DNA of 55,994 nt from an uncultured Lachnobacterium sp. (GTDB lineage Bacteria; Bacillota; Clostridia; Lachnospirales; Lachnospiraceae). A program made the translations under genes and the position numbers. Below, piece after piece: positions 17,470 to 26,501 of the stretch; position 1 is the stretch's first letter, and each line of letters begins with the position of its first letter. The DNA lies in the NCBI GenBank assembly GCA_900550545.1, contig URSS01000013.1:1-55994 (forward strand), read 5' to 3'. Under the pieces are notes generated by a model. It did no database searches. It had not been told where the DNA came from and worked only from the letters and a program-made list of their open reading frames with translations.

Positions 17470-17521
17470 GTTAAGACTTCCTTAACGTTAGCATAACAGA
17501 TAGGAATATCTGTAGCCTAAC
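17470..17521. promoter_or_regulatory. Two stacked palindromes upstream of the phospholipid operon
   Basis: GTTAAG-ACTTC-CTTAAC (17470-17486) directly abuts the -35 box. Next to it is GTTAG-n4-ACAGATA-n4-TATCTGT-n3-CTAAC (17487-17521). These are candidate operator sites. Confidence 0.5.
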
Positions 17522-17549
17522 CGAAGTTCATAACCGCTCACATTCTATC

Positions 17550-17592
17550 AAAATAAGAAAGCTGCCGTACTAAGAAGTCTTAGCACGACAGC
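17550..17592 (-). terminator. Terminator of carAB
   Basis: GCTGTCGTGCTAAGA, CT, TCTTAGTACGGCAGC forms a 15-bp stem (17561-17592) followed by TTTCTTATTTT on the minus strand. Confidence 0.85.
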
Positions 17593-17605
17593 CTATGAAA
17601 TACAT

Positions 17606-20600
17606 TTATATATTCTTAACTGTTGCAATATCTACCGGGGTAAGCTGTCCGTTTGCTGTCTCCAAAGAACGAGCCAACGCATTTGCTGTATCCATTGCTG
17701 TAATACAGTAAACACCAGTCTCAATTGCGTTTCGACGAATCAGGAAACCATCTCTTGTCTTGTCTCCATTGCCCTGTGTTGGTGTATCGATTACAAGGTC
17801 GATCTTGTGTCCAAGGATCAGATCCATTACATTCGGTGATTCCTGTGAAATCTTGTTTACACGAAGTGCATTCACACCATGCTCCTGCAAGTATTTTGCA
17901 GTGCTTCTTGTTGCATAGATCTTATATCCAAGTGCCTCAAAACGCTTTGCCACACCTACGGCTTCCGGCTTGTCTGCATCTTTTACAGTCATGATCATCT
18001 GCTTATGCTTTGGAAGCTGTACGCCTGCGCCAAGGAACGCTTTGTACAGTGCCTCATTAAAGCTCTTTGCAATGCCAAGACACTCGCCTGTAGATTTCAT
18101 CTCAGGTCCAAGGCTGATTTCCGCACCACGCAACTTCTCGAATGAGAATACCGGCATTTTGATTGCAATATAATCTGCAACCGGTGCCAGTCCTGGCTCA
18201 TAGCCAAGTCCGCGGATTGTATTTCCAATAATCACCTTTGTAGCAAGGTCTACGATTGGAATTCCGGTTACCTTACTGATGTAAGGGACTGTTCTGGATG
18301 AACGAGGGTTTACCTCGATAACATAAACTTCTTCGTTCATCGCGATAAACTGGATATTGATCAATCCGACAACATGCAGTGCCTGCGCCAGACGTTTGGT
18401 ATATTCTACAATCGTCTCTTTTACTTTCTCACTGATCGTAGGAGCCGGATATACGGAAATACTGTCTCCGGAGTGCACGCCGGTACGCTCAATATGCTCC
18501 ATAATACCAGGGATAAGAATATCTGTTCCATCACATACGGCATCAACTTCGATTTCCTTACCCTGCAAATATTTATCTACAAGAATCGGATGATCCTGCG
18601 CAATACGGTTGATGATACCAATAAATTCTTCGATTTCTTCATCATTGAAAGCAATCTTCATACCCTGTCCACCAAGTACGTAAGACGGACGAACAAGTAC
18701 CGGATATCCCAAACGATTTGCAACTTCTTTTGCTTCTTCTGCGGTAAATACCGTTCCACCTGCTGCTCTTGGAATATGCGTCTTTTCCAGAATCTCATCG
18801 AAAAGCTCACGGTCCTCAGCCGCATCGACATCTTCTGCCTTTGTTCCAAGAATCGGAACGCCCATCTTCATCAATGCTTCTGTCAACTTAATAGCGGTCT
18901 GTCCACCGAATTGAACAACAGCTCCATCCGGTTTCTCAATATTTACAATGCTCTCCACATCTTCTGCGGTAAGAGGCTCAAAATACAGTTTGTCAGCAAT
19001 ATCAAAGTCGGTAGAAACCGTCTCCGGGTTATTGTTGATAATAACGGTCTCCCAGCCTTCTTTTGCAAATGCCCAGGTACAATGTACCGAACAGAAATCG
19101 AACTCAATACCCTGTCCGATACGGATTGGACCGGAACCGAGAACAAGAACTTTCTTCTGCGGATTGGTCTCTACTGCCTCATTCTCACTTCCGTAAACAC
19201 TGTAATAATATGGTGTCTCTGCTGCGAACTCTGCTGCACAGGTATCTACCATCTTATAAGCAGCAACAATGCCGTTTGCGTAACGCATCTGCTTGATTTC
19301 TTCTTCCGTCTTTCCGGTAAGTTCTGCAATCACATTGTCCGGGAACTCAATTCTCTTTGCTTCTTTCAGCAGTTCAACGGTAAGTTCCTCGGTCTTCAAG
19401 CGCTGCTCCATCTCGGTAATAATTGCAAGCTTATCAATAAACCAGCGGTCGATCTTTGTAATCTCGTAAATGTGATCGTAAGATACGCCACGGCGTAATG
19501 CTTCTGCGATCACCCAGATTCTGCGGTCATCTATTACATGAAGCTGTGCATCCAGTTCTTCATCGGACAATCCGCTGAAATCGTAGGACATAAGACTGTC
19601 TACATGCTGTTCGAGAGAACGGATGGCTTTCATCAGTGCGCCTTCAAAGTTGTCACAGATGCTCATAACCTCACCGGTCGCTTTCATCTGTGTGCTTAAC
19701 GTTCTCTTTGCAGTCAGGAATTTATCAAATGGAAGTCTTGGGATCTTAACTACACAATAGTCAAGCATTGGCTCAAAACTTGCATAAGTCTTCTGTGTAA
19801 TTGCATTTTTGATTTCATCAAGAGTGTAACCCAATGCAATCTTTGCGGTAACCTTTGCAATCGGATATCCAGTTGCTTTTGATGCAAGTGCAGAAGAACG
19901 GGATACTCGCGGGTTAACCTCAATAACACAATATTCAAAAGAGTCCGGGTTCAATGCGTACTGTACGTTACATCCTCCCGTAATCTTCAATTCATCAATA
20001 ATGTTCAAAGCGGAGCTTCGAAGCATCTGATACTCTTTGTCCCCCAATGTCTGGGATGGTGCAACTACGATAGAATCACCGGTATGCACACCGACCGGAT
20101 CAATATTCTCCATGTTACATACGGTAATGCAGTTACCATTTGCATCACGCATTACTTCGTACTCGACTTCTTTCCATCCTGCGATGCAGCGCTCAACTAA
20201 AACTTCTCCCACACGGCTGAGACGAAGTCCATTGCTTAAGATATCAATCAGTTCCTGCTCGTTGTGTGCAATACCACCGCCGCTTCCGCCAAGCGTGAAA
20301 GCAGGACGAAGCACAACCGGATATCCGATGGTATTTGTAAATTTAATACCATCCTCTACAGTATTTACGACCTGAGAAGCTGCACACGGCTCTCCAATCT
20401 TCTCCATCGTATCTTTGAATGCCTGACGGTCTTCTGCTTTAAAGATTGTCTCAGCAGTCGTACCGATCAGCTTTACATTGTGTTCCTCTAAGAAACCGGA
20501 CTCTGCCAGCTCCATACCAAGGTTCAAGCCAGCCTGTCCTCCAAGTGTCGGAAGAATGCTGTCCGGTTTTTCTTTGATAATAATCTCTTTTAAAACATCT

Positions 20601-20812
20601 GCAGTCAATGGCTCAATATATACCTGATCTGCAATCTGCTTATCTGTCATAATGGTTGCTGGGTTTGAATTTACAAGACAAACTTCCACACCCTCTTCTT
20701 TCAGGGAACGGCATGCCTGTGTTCCGGCATAATCGAACTCTGCAGCCTGTCCAATTACAATTGGACCGGAACCGATAACTAATACTTTTTTGATGTCATG
20801 ATTTCTTGGCAT
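17606..20812 (-). CDS. carB: Carbamoyl-phosphate synthase large chain
   Basis: A 1068-aa enzyme that makes carbamoyl phosphate from bicarbonate, ATP and ammonia for pyrimidine and arginine synthesis. The duplicated carboxyphosphate and carbamate synthetase halves are seen at the N-terminus (GSGPIVIGQAAEFDYAG) and near residue 560 (GSGPIRIGQGIEFDF), each with an ATP-grasp core (RPAFTLGGSGGG and RPSYVLGGQGM). The last 130 residues form the MGS-like allosteric domain. Length is normal. It starts 20 bp after carA, with GGGAGG upstream. Confidence 0.98.
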   Translation of the reverse strand: MPRNHDIKKVLVIGSGPIVIGQAAEFDYAGTQACRSLKEEGVEVCLVNSNPATIMTDKQIADQVYIEPLTADVLKEIIIKEKPDSILPTLGGQAGLNLGMELAESGFLEEHNVKLIGTTAETIFKAEDRQAFKDTMEKIGEPCAASQVVNTVEDGIKFTNTIGYPVVLRPAFTLGGSGGGIAHNEQELIDILSNGLRLSRVGEVLVERCIAGWKEVEYEVMRDANGNCITVCNMENIDPVGVHTGDSIVVAPSQTLGDKEYQMLRSSALNIIDELKITGGCNVQYALNPDSFEYCVIEVNPRVSRSSALASKATGYPIAKVTAKIALGYTLDEIKNAITQKTYASFEPMLDYCVVKIPRLPFDKFLTAKRTLSTQMKATGEVMSICDNFEGALMKAIRSLEQHVDSLMSYDFSGLSDEELDAQLHVIDDRRIWVIAEALRRGVSYDHIYEITKIDRWFIDKLAIITEMEQRLKTEELTVELLKEAKRIEFPDNVIAELTGKTEEEIKQMRYANGIVAAYKMVDTCAAEFAAETPYYYSVYGSENEAVETNPQKKVLVLGSGPIRIGQGIEFDFCSVHCTWAFAKEGWETVIINNNPETVSTDFDIADKLYFEPLTAEDVESIVNIEKPDGAVVQFGGQTAIKLTEALMKMGVPILGTKAEDVDAAEDRELFDEILEKTHIPRAAGGTVFTAEEAKEVANRLGYPVLVRPSYVLGGQGMKIAFNDEEIEEFIGIINRIAQDHPILVDKYLQGKEIEVDAVCDGTDILIPGIMEHIERTGVHSGDSISVYPAPTISEKVKETIVEYTKRLAQALHVVGLINIQFIAMNEEVYVIEVNPRSSRTVPYISKVTGIPIVDLATKVIIGNTIRGLGYEPGLAPVADYIAIKMPVFSFEKLRGAEISLGPEMKSTGECLGIAKSFNEALYKAFLGAGVQLPKHKQMIMTVKDADKPEAVGVAKRFEALGYKIYATRSTAKYLQEHGVNALRVNKISQESPNVMDLILGHKIDLVIDTPTQGNGDKTRDGFLIRRNAIETGVYCITAMDTANALARSLETANGQLTPVDIATVKNI

Positions 20813-20832
20813 TATTGATTTCCTCCCATCGT

Positions 20833-21906
20833 CTATAATGTGCTTTGCTCCATCATCTCAATAAAACGGTCAAACAAGTACGCAGAATCCTGTGGTCCAG
20901 GGCAAGCCTCCGGATGGAACTGCACAGTAAAAATGTTCTTTCCAATATATGCAAGACCCTCGTTCGTACCATCGTTAACATTGACAAATGCAGGCTTTGC
21001 CACAGCCGGGTCGAGTGTATCTGTATCTACAACATATCCATGGTTCTGGGAAGAAATATAAACACGGTTAGTCGCTAAATCCTTCACCGGATGATTTCCA
21101 CCGCGATGTCCGTATTTCATCTTATGTGTGTCTGCACCTGTCGCAAGTGCCATCAGCTGATGTCCAAGGCAGATTGCAAAAATCGGTACATTGCTGTCAT
21201 ACAACTTCTTGATCTCAGCAATAATCTCTGTACATTCCTTTGGATCTCCAGGTCCGTTACTGAGCATGATGCCGTCCGGATTGGTCGCAAGAATTTCTTC
21301 TGCGCTGGTGTGTGCCGGATAAATGGTCACCTCGCATCCACGAGCATTCAAAGATTTTGCAATATTATTTTTTGCACCCAGATCAAGCAGTGCAACTTTT
21401 TTTCCGCTGCCTTTTAATACTTTTTTCTCGCTGCAGGTTACTTTATCAACCACATTTCCGGTTGTGTATGCCTGAAGCTTTGGAAGAATCTCATCAAGAT
21501 CGTAATTCTCATTGGTCGTGATCATTCCGTTCATGGTTCCCTTTTCACGAAGAATCTTTGTAAGTGCACGGGTATCAATGCCTGCAACTCCCGGAATATC
21601 ATGTTTTGTCAGAAAATCCTGAATCGTTCCCTCACAGCGGAAATTACTTGCGTTGCGGGAAAGTTCTCTTACAATGTATCCGTCCGGCCAAGGACGAGTG
21701 GATTCCATATCCGGTGTAATTCCATAATTTCCGATCAGAGGATATGTCATAACCACTGCCTGTCCTGCATAGGAAGGATCTGTGAGAACCTCAAGATATC
21801 CTGTCATAGAGGTATTAAATACAATTTCGCTGATTACTTCGCGCGTAGAACCAATGCTTTGTCCTGCAAAAACGGTTCCATCTTCAAGTATCAAAAAAGC
21901 TTTCAT
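20833..21906 (-). CDS. carA: Carbamoyl-phosphate synthase small chain
   Basis: A 357-aa glutamine amidotransferase subunit that passes ammonia to CarB. The N-terminal CPSase_sm domain starts MKAFLILEDGTVFAGQSIG. The class I GATase domain has its nucleophilic Cys in FAICLGHQLMALATG near residue 245 and the His-Glu pair in VQFHPEACPGP near 329. First gene of carAB. A leader with hairpins precedes it, so attenuation is possible. Confidence 0.98.
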   Translation of the reverse strand: MKAFLILEDGTVFAGQSIGSTREVISEIVFNTSMTGYLEVLTDPSYAGQAVVMTYPLIGNYGITPDMESTRPWPDGYIVRELSRNASNFRCEGTIQDFLTKHDIPGVAGIDTRALTKILREKGTMNGMITTNENYDLDEILPKLQAYTTGNVVDKVTCSEKKVLKGSGKKVALLDLGAKNNIAKSLNARGCEVTIYPAHTSAEEILATNPDGIMLSNGPGDPKECTEIIAEIKKLYDSNVPIFAICLGHQLMALATGADTHKMKYGHRGGNHPVKDLATNRVYISSQNHGYVVDTDTLDPAVAKPAFVNVNDGTNEGLAYIGKNIFTVQFHPEACPGPQDSAYLFDRFIEMMEQSTL

Positions 21907-21946
21907 TCTGTGTCCTGCCTTTCTGTGTGTTTTCCTTCATCTTGGC

Positions 21947-22049
21947 AAAAAAAAAGAGGGAATCTCTTTTTCATACCATCCATTTTCGACAGAATTATCC
22001 TTTCTGCCTAAATTGTAAAAAGTTTATCATAATATGACACTTTTTTCAA
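21947..22049 (-). promoter_or_regulatory. carA promoter and possible attenuator leader
   Basis: TTGAAA (22044-22049), 17 bp, TAAACT (22021-22026) on the minus strand. The leader of about 110 nt holds a 7-bp stem GGCAGAA/TTCTGTC (21988-22008), then AAAAAGAG-ATTCC-CTCTTTTT with a long T run (21947-21971), a weak terminator-like hairpin. I do not see the PyrR-binding motif. Confidence 0.4.
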
Positions 22050-22145
22050 CCATTTTCGGTGGAGAAAAAAGTGCCGAGATTTTATTAATAAATATGCATA
22101 TTTTATACATTTTGTTCAGAGTGCCTGAAAAGACAGTAAAAAGTC

Positions 22146-22721
22146 CTACAGTAGCTGCATAATAAACGCAATTGCAATCGCTGTACAGATTGCAAGTCCT
22201 CCCAGTGAGGTTGCAAGTATGGCAGCTGTTGGAATCTCTTTTTTCGGATAATCTGTAGATTCCACCGACTTTGCATGCATAAATACATAAGGAACCGGTT
22301 GTGGGTTCTGTACTGCCTTGAATTTATTTTTAGCAAAATAAGAGGCTGTCCATGCCGGCATTGCATTGACTGTCACCTGTGCAAGCTCCAGCTTTTCGCG
22401 GGCGTATTCCCGCATGGTAAGAAGCAGTTTCTTTCCGTATCCCCGTCGCTGGAAATATGGCAGAACATAAAGCAATGTAATATGCCCTTCGCTCTGCATA
22501 CCTGAAACTGCCACCATATTATTCTGCTCATCGTATGCTGCCCAAAGTATCAGTTTCTGCGCTTCCATCAGCTGTCTTATATTTTCTTCCCTCACATACG
22601 TGTAAAAAGACTCGATCAATTGTGCCTCGTTGATTGTATTTCTAAGGCAATATTCAAAAATGCCCCGCGCAAGCTGAACTGCCTTCGGCACTTCTTCTGT
22701 CTGTAATATCTTTATTTTCAT
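22146..22721 (-). CDS. GNAT-family acetyltransferase with C-terminal membrane helix
   Basis: A 191-aa protein with a GNAT acetyltransferase domain at 1-145. Its acetyl-CoA loop is in LPYFQRRGYGKKLLLTM (R/Q-x-x-G-x-G/A type) near residue 95. After a short linker, one hydrophobic helix (AAILATSLGGLAICTAIAIA) ends the chain, so the enzyme is probably membrane tethered. ATG 22721 was chosen for its AGAAGGA site; the ATG at 22742 lacks one. It follows recD2 by 76 bp and may be in its operon. The acceptor substrate is unknown. Confidence 0.82.
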   Translation of the reverse strand: MKIKILQTEEVPKAVQLARGIFEYCLRNTINEAQLIESFYTYVREENIRQLMEAQKLILWAAYDEQNNMVAVSGMQSEGHITLLYVLPYFQRRGYGKKLLLTMREYAREKLELAQVTVNAMPAWTASYFAKNKFKAVQNPQPVPYVFMHAKSVESTDYPKKEIPTAAILATSLGGLAICTAIAIAFIMQLL

Positions 22722-22797
22722 TTTATTATTTCCTTCTTCCATATTGCTTTCTGCTTTTTCAAAAGAACCATAACCAGTTTCATCTCTGTAAAGAATG

Positions 22798-25032
22798 CTA
22801 TAAAGAATCTTCTGTCAACCGGTCCCGCAATCCGCTGTATCGTTTTAATTGTGAATTGTTTTCGATCATCTGATTGAAGGTTGTATCATTTCCTACTATC
22901 GTAACACATTTTTTAGCACGTGTAACTGCCGTATACAACAAATTCCGGTTCATGAGCATTCGTGGTCCTGATAACAGCGGAATCACAACTGCCGGATACT
23001 CCGATCCCTGTGATTTGTGAATCGTGACCGCATAAGCCAGTTCCAATTCATCTAACAGTTTGTATGGATATTCTACCATACGGCCTTCATCAAAGGATAC
23101 CGTCATCGTCTCTGCAAAATCATTGATTTCCTCTATGATTCCCATATCGCCATTAAAAATTCCGGTTCCCTTGTCAATGCACAGGCCATATTTGCTTCGT
23201 ATTTCCCACTCCAGCTGATAATTGTTCTTCGTCTGCATAACTTTATCCCCTTCGCGGAATATCGTATTTCCATGTTCCTTTTCCCGCTTACGTTTATCCG
23301 CCGGGTTCAAATACATCTGCAAAATTCCATTCAGTCGATCCACACCAAGCAGACCTTTACGCATCGGCGTCAGTACCTGAATATCATATTCGCTCGCCCC
23401 TACGAATTTTGGCAGTTTCTGTTTGATCAGTTGCAGGGTTACATTGATGATTTTATCCGCCTCATATCGCTTTAAGAAAAAGAAATCCATGCTCTTGTTG
23501 TCAAGACTTACTGGTTCGCCACGGTTGATTTTGTGAGCATTGACGATAATGTCGCTGGTGCTTGCCTGTCGAAAAATCTTCGTCAGCTTTACGGTATGAA
23601 ATTCGTTGGAATCAATGATATCCTTGAGCACGCTTCCTGGTCCGACGCTCGGAAGCTGGTTCACATCTCCCACAAGAATCAGGCGGGTACCTGCCGCTAT
23701 GGCTTTCAGCAACGCATACATCAGGGAAATATCGACCATAGACATCTCATCAATAATTATGACATCTGTTTCCAGAGGATTTTGCTCATTTCTTTCAAAA
23801 CCGGCGTTGCCTTCCATGCCTCCGTTCAATTCCAGCATGCGGTGAATGGTTCTTGCCTCAAATCCAGTTGTCTCACTCATTCTTTTTGCTGCGCGCCCCG
23901 TCGGTGCTGCCAGAAAGATGTCCATGCCTTCCAGTTCAAAATAACGGATAATTGTATTGATTGTTGTTGTCTTACCGGTACCAGGTCCTCCCGTAATGAC
24001 GAGCAGTCCGTTTCGCACTGCCTCTTTGACTGCCTCCACCTGATGTTCATCCAGATCCATTTTCGTCTGCTTTTCAATCTGTCGAAGCCGCTCTTCAATT
24101 TCAATATCCGGCACCTCAAAGCTGGCATTCAGCTGTTTGAGCATCGTTGCCGTATTTGCCTCCATATAAAAAAAGCTACTGGCATAAATCTGTGTCGTAT
24201 CATCAACCTGGCGCATAATAATTTTACGGTCCATCGCCAGATTCATATAATGCTTTTCTATATATTCCGGTTCAATCTGCAGCAGATTGCTGGCACGCTG
24301 TGTCAGTTCCGGCATCGGAAGATATGTATGCCCTTCATTAGAGGCCTGGAGCAGTGCATACTGAATTCCGCTTCGGATACGAAAATCGGAGTCCGTACGG
24401 ATTCCCACATGGGATGCGATCTCATCCGCCGTTCGGAACCCTACACCATCCACATCATCCGCCATCCGATAAGGATTTTCCTTTAAAATGCCGTAAATTT
24501 CCTGTCCATATGTATTATATATTTTCACAGCTAGCGTCGTGCTGATTCCATATTGCTGTAAAAAGATCATTGCCTGTCGCAAATCCCTCTTGGCATTTAC
24601 CTGATCTGCAATTTCCATGGCTTTGCGCTCACTGATTCCCTTTACTTCTGCAAGGCGTTCCGGCTCTTCCTCGATAATACGGAACGTATCACTTTTAAAA
24701 CGACGCACGATTCTGGCTGCCAAAGCAATACCAACACCTTTGATCGCACCGGAGCCCAGATACCGCTCGATTGCCATCTCGTCTTTTGGTGCTTTTTCCT
24801 CAAAACTTTTTACCGCAAACTGTCGTCCATACATTGGATGATCCATATAACTTCCATGTGCTTCTATATTTTCTCCCTCTGCAATGTCTGAAAAAGTTCC
24901 CACACAGGTCACTTCTTCCTCATCGCAGATCATTACAAGTACGGTATATCCATTATCTGCATTTCTGTATATAATATGGTCTACATAACCATTAATCACT
25001 TCATCTTCTGTCTGTTGCCTGTTTTCCAACAC
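22798..25032 (-). CDS. recD2: RecD2-type SF1B DNA helicase
   Basis: A 744-aa 5'-3' helicase of the RecD2 (RecD-like without RecBC) type. It has an N-terminal OB-like domain, HhH repeats (GAIKGVGIALAARIV near 98 and VKGISERKAMEIADQV near 130), Walker A GGPGTGKTTT near residue 347, Walker B VIIIDEMSM near 424, and the C-terminal motif IHKSQGSEYPAVVIPL near 665. Family members act in replication-associated repair. GTG 25032 is preceded by AGAGGAAGAC. A promoter TTGCAA-17-CATAAT lies at 25075-25103. Confidence 0.93.
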   Translation of the reverse strand: MLENRQQTEDEVINGYVDHIIYRNADNGYTVLVMICDEEEVTCVGTFSDIAEGENIEAHGSYMDHPMYGRQFAVKSFEEKAPKDEMAIERYLGSGAIKGVGIALAARIVRRFKSDTFRIIEEEPERLAEVKGISERKAMEIADQVNAKRDLRQAMIFLQQYGISTTLAVKIYNTYGQEIYGILKENPYRMADDVDGVGFRTADEIASHVGIRTDSDFRIRSGIQYALLQASNEGHTYLPMPELTQRASNLLQIEPEYIEKHYMNLAMDRKIIMRQVDDTTQIYASSFFYMEANTATMLKQLNASFEVPDIEIEERLRQIEKQTKMDLDEHQVEAVKEAVRNGLLVITGGPGTGKTTTINTIIRYFELEGMDIFLAAPTGRAAKRMSETTGFEARTIHRMLELNGGMEGNAGFERNEQNPLETDVIIIDEMSMVDISLMYALLKAIAAGTRLILVGDVNQLPSVGPGSVLKDIIDSNEFHTVKLTKIFRQASTSDIIVNAHKINRGEPVSLDNKSMDFFFLKRYEADKIINVTLQLIKQKLPKFVGASEYDIQVLTPMRKGLLGVDRLNGILQMYLNPADKRKREKEHGNTIFREGDKVMQTKNNYQLEWEIRSKYGLCIDKGTGIFNGDMGIIEEINDFAETMTVSFDEGRMVEYPYKLLDELELAYAVTIHKSQGSEYPAVVIPLLSGPRMLMNRNLLYTAVTRAKKCVTIVGNDTTFNQMIENNSQLKRYSGLRDRLTEDSL

Positions 25033-25074
25033 GTCTTCCTCTTTTTCCGGCTGTTGGCCTTTTTTCTATGTTCC

Positions 25075-25103
25075 ATTATGAATCAGTTTTCTATTCGTTG
25101 CAA
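25075..25103 (-). promoter_or_regulatory. Promoter of recD2
   Basis: TTGCAA (25098-25103), 17 bp, CATAAT (25075-25080) on the minus strand, about 45 bp before the GTG start. Confidence 0.6.
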
Positions 25104-25162
25104 GAGTAAATGAGTGTGTTTGCTTTTGCTATATAGAGTATTCCAGAGAAATTTCCTATACA

Positions 25163-25192
25163 GCAAAAATGCACCCGTCTTTCGGGTGCACC
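25163..25192 (-). terminator. Terminator of the flagellar rod operon
   Basis: GTGCACCCG, AAAGA, CGGGTGCAT then TTTTTGC on the minus strand, just after the stop codon at 25199. Confidence 0.9.
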
Positions 25193-25198
25193 TCTGTC

Positions 25199-25558
25199 TT
25201 ACTCTGTCATATTAAGATTTCTTTTCATTTGCTCATACAACTGCTGGGTATAATTTTCTCCAACCTGATCTACCACTTCGTCCGCTACCAACTCAATTGC
25301 CTGATCCATATACATATCCTTGTACTGTGACATTGTGGAATCTTCATCTTCAGATGTAAAGGTATCTTTAACTTCTTTGATCATCTGCTCTACAAAATAC
25401 GATTCAAAGTCTTTGATCACACCTTTTAATTCCTCTTCCGAAGAATTTGATGAGATGTTTTTTAATGAACTCTGTAAGGCATTACCTGTCGCAGATGTGG
25501 CATCTGTCTTTGCCGATGTGTAGGTAGAGTTAAGTCCTGATAATCCAGATAAATCCAT
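25199..25558 (-). CDS. FlgJ-like rod-binding protein
   Basis: A 119-aa protein with only the rod-binding domain of FlgJ: KDFESYFVEQMIKEVKDTF at about residues 49-67, then a helical C-terminus with YMDQAIELVADEV. It lacks the muramidase domain of proteobacterial FlgJ, as usual in Firmicutes. The N-terminal 40 residues are Ser/Thr-rich. It is third in the flhO-flhP operon, with AGAGGAATGGCG before the ATG. It probably caps or guides rod assembly. Confidence 0.85.
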   Translation of the reverse strand: MDLSGLSGLNSTYTSAKTDATSATGNALQSSLKNISSNSSEEELKGVIKDFESYFVEQMIKEVKDTFTSEDEDSTMSQYKDMYMDQAIELVADEVVDQVGENYTQQLYEQMKRNLNMTE

Positions 25559-25636
25559 TCGCCATTCCTCTCTTTCGAATATCAGTCATACGCTGATAAA
25601 AACTATCGTAGAAGTCCATCTTTCATGAAATGTCCC

Positions 25637-26458
25637 TTATCGTTTCAAATTGTTTGCTGTATCCAGCATGGAATCTGCGGTCGTGATTGCCTTTGAATTC
25701 AATTCATAGGCACGCTGCGCAATAATCATATTGACCATCTCATCCGCAACCTGCACACTGGAGCCTTCCAGATAATGCTGACAAACCTTGCTGGCTTTCA
25801 CACCATTGGTTGCTCCTTCAAGCATTGGATTTCCTGACGCAGATGTTGCAGCAAGACGGCTGGAAGAAAGTTTCTCCAAACCTGCCGGATTGTTAAACTG
25901 ATAAATGCCGAAAGACTGATTTAACGAAACGACGTTTCCTGTCTTTGCATCTTTATAACCAATGGAACCATCCTGACTGAACACCATGCTCTGAGATGTC
26001 GTTCCCTTTGGAACCATAATTTCATTTCCACGGGCATCTAATACTGGGCAACCCTGCGAATCCGTGAGAATCGTATTGCCGAACGCATCGATACTCCAGG
26101 TAAAGTTACCGTTTCTCGTATAATAGGTCTGACCATCCTCTCCACGGACTGCAAAAAATCCGTCTCCTTCGATTGCGAAGTCCGTATCATTGTCGCTTTC
26201 CAGCAATGCTCCCTGCTTATAGATGGAAGTGGTAGCAGCTACACGCGTTCCTAATCCGACCTGTGCGCCAACCGGCTTCTGTTCTCCATTCGCAGATGTT
26301 GTCTTTGTCTGCAATGTCTGGTACAGCAATGATTTGAACTCTGTCCGTTCTGCCTTGTATCCATTCGTATTCACATTTGCCAGATTGTGTGAAATTGTAT
26401 CTACATTTGTCTGCTCCGCAATCATTCCTGTGGCAGCAGTATAAAGTGCACGCATCAT
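25637..26458 (-). CDS. flhP: Flagellar rod/hook-basal body protein FlhP (FlgG-like)
   Basis: A 273-aa axial flagellar protein of the FlgG/FlgF group. The N-terminal rod motif MMRALYTAATGMIAEQ...ISHNLANVNTNGYK and the C-terminal heptad region (VADEMVNMIIAQRAYELNSKAITTADSML) are conserved; FAIEGDGFFAV marks the core domain. It would be a distal rod component. The order mbl-flhO-flhP is the same as in Bacillus subtilis, hence the name; flgG is an equal alternative. AAGGAG lies upstream. Confidence 0.9.
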   Translation of the reverse strand: MMRALYTAATGMIAEQTNVDTISHNLANVNTNGYKAERTEFKSLLYQTLQTKTTSANGEQKPVGAQVGLGTRVAATTSIYKQGALLESDNDTDFAIEGDGFFAVRGEDGQTYYTRNGNFTWSIDAFGNTILTDSQGCPVLDARGNEIMVPKGTTSQSMVFSQDGSIGYKDAKTGNVVSLNQSFGIYQFNNPAGLEKLSSSRLAATSASGNPMLEGATNGVKASKVCQHYLEGSSVQVADEMVNMIIAQRAYELNSKAITTADSMLDTANNLKR

Positions 26459-26501
26459 AAGGCACTCTCTCCTTTCGGTATCCGTATCTGTTTATTTCTC
26501 A

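Noticed and set aside
18374..19498. Long plus-strand frame of 374 aa antisense to carB
   Set aside because: It is a shadow of the carB reading frame; Cys/Asn/Ile-rich, no ribosome binding site.
23533..24486. Plus-strand frame of 317 aa antisense to recD2
   Set aside because: His/Cys-rich shadow frame without a ribosome binding site; the minus strand carries clear helicase motifs.
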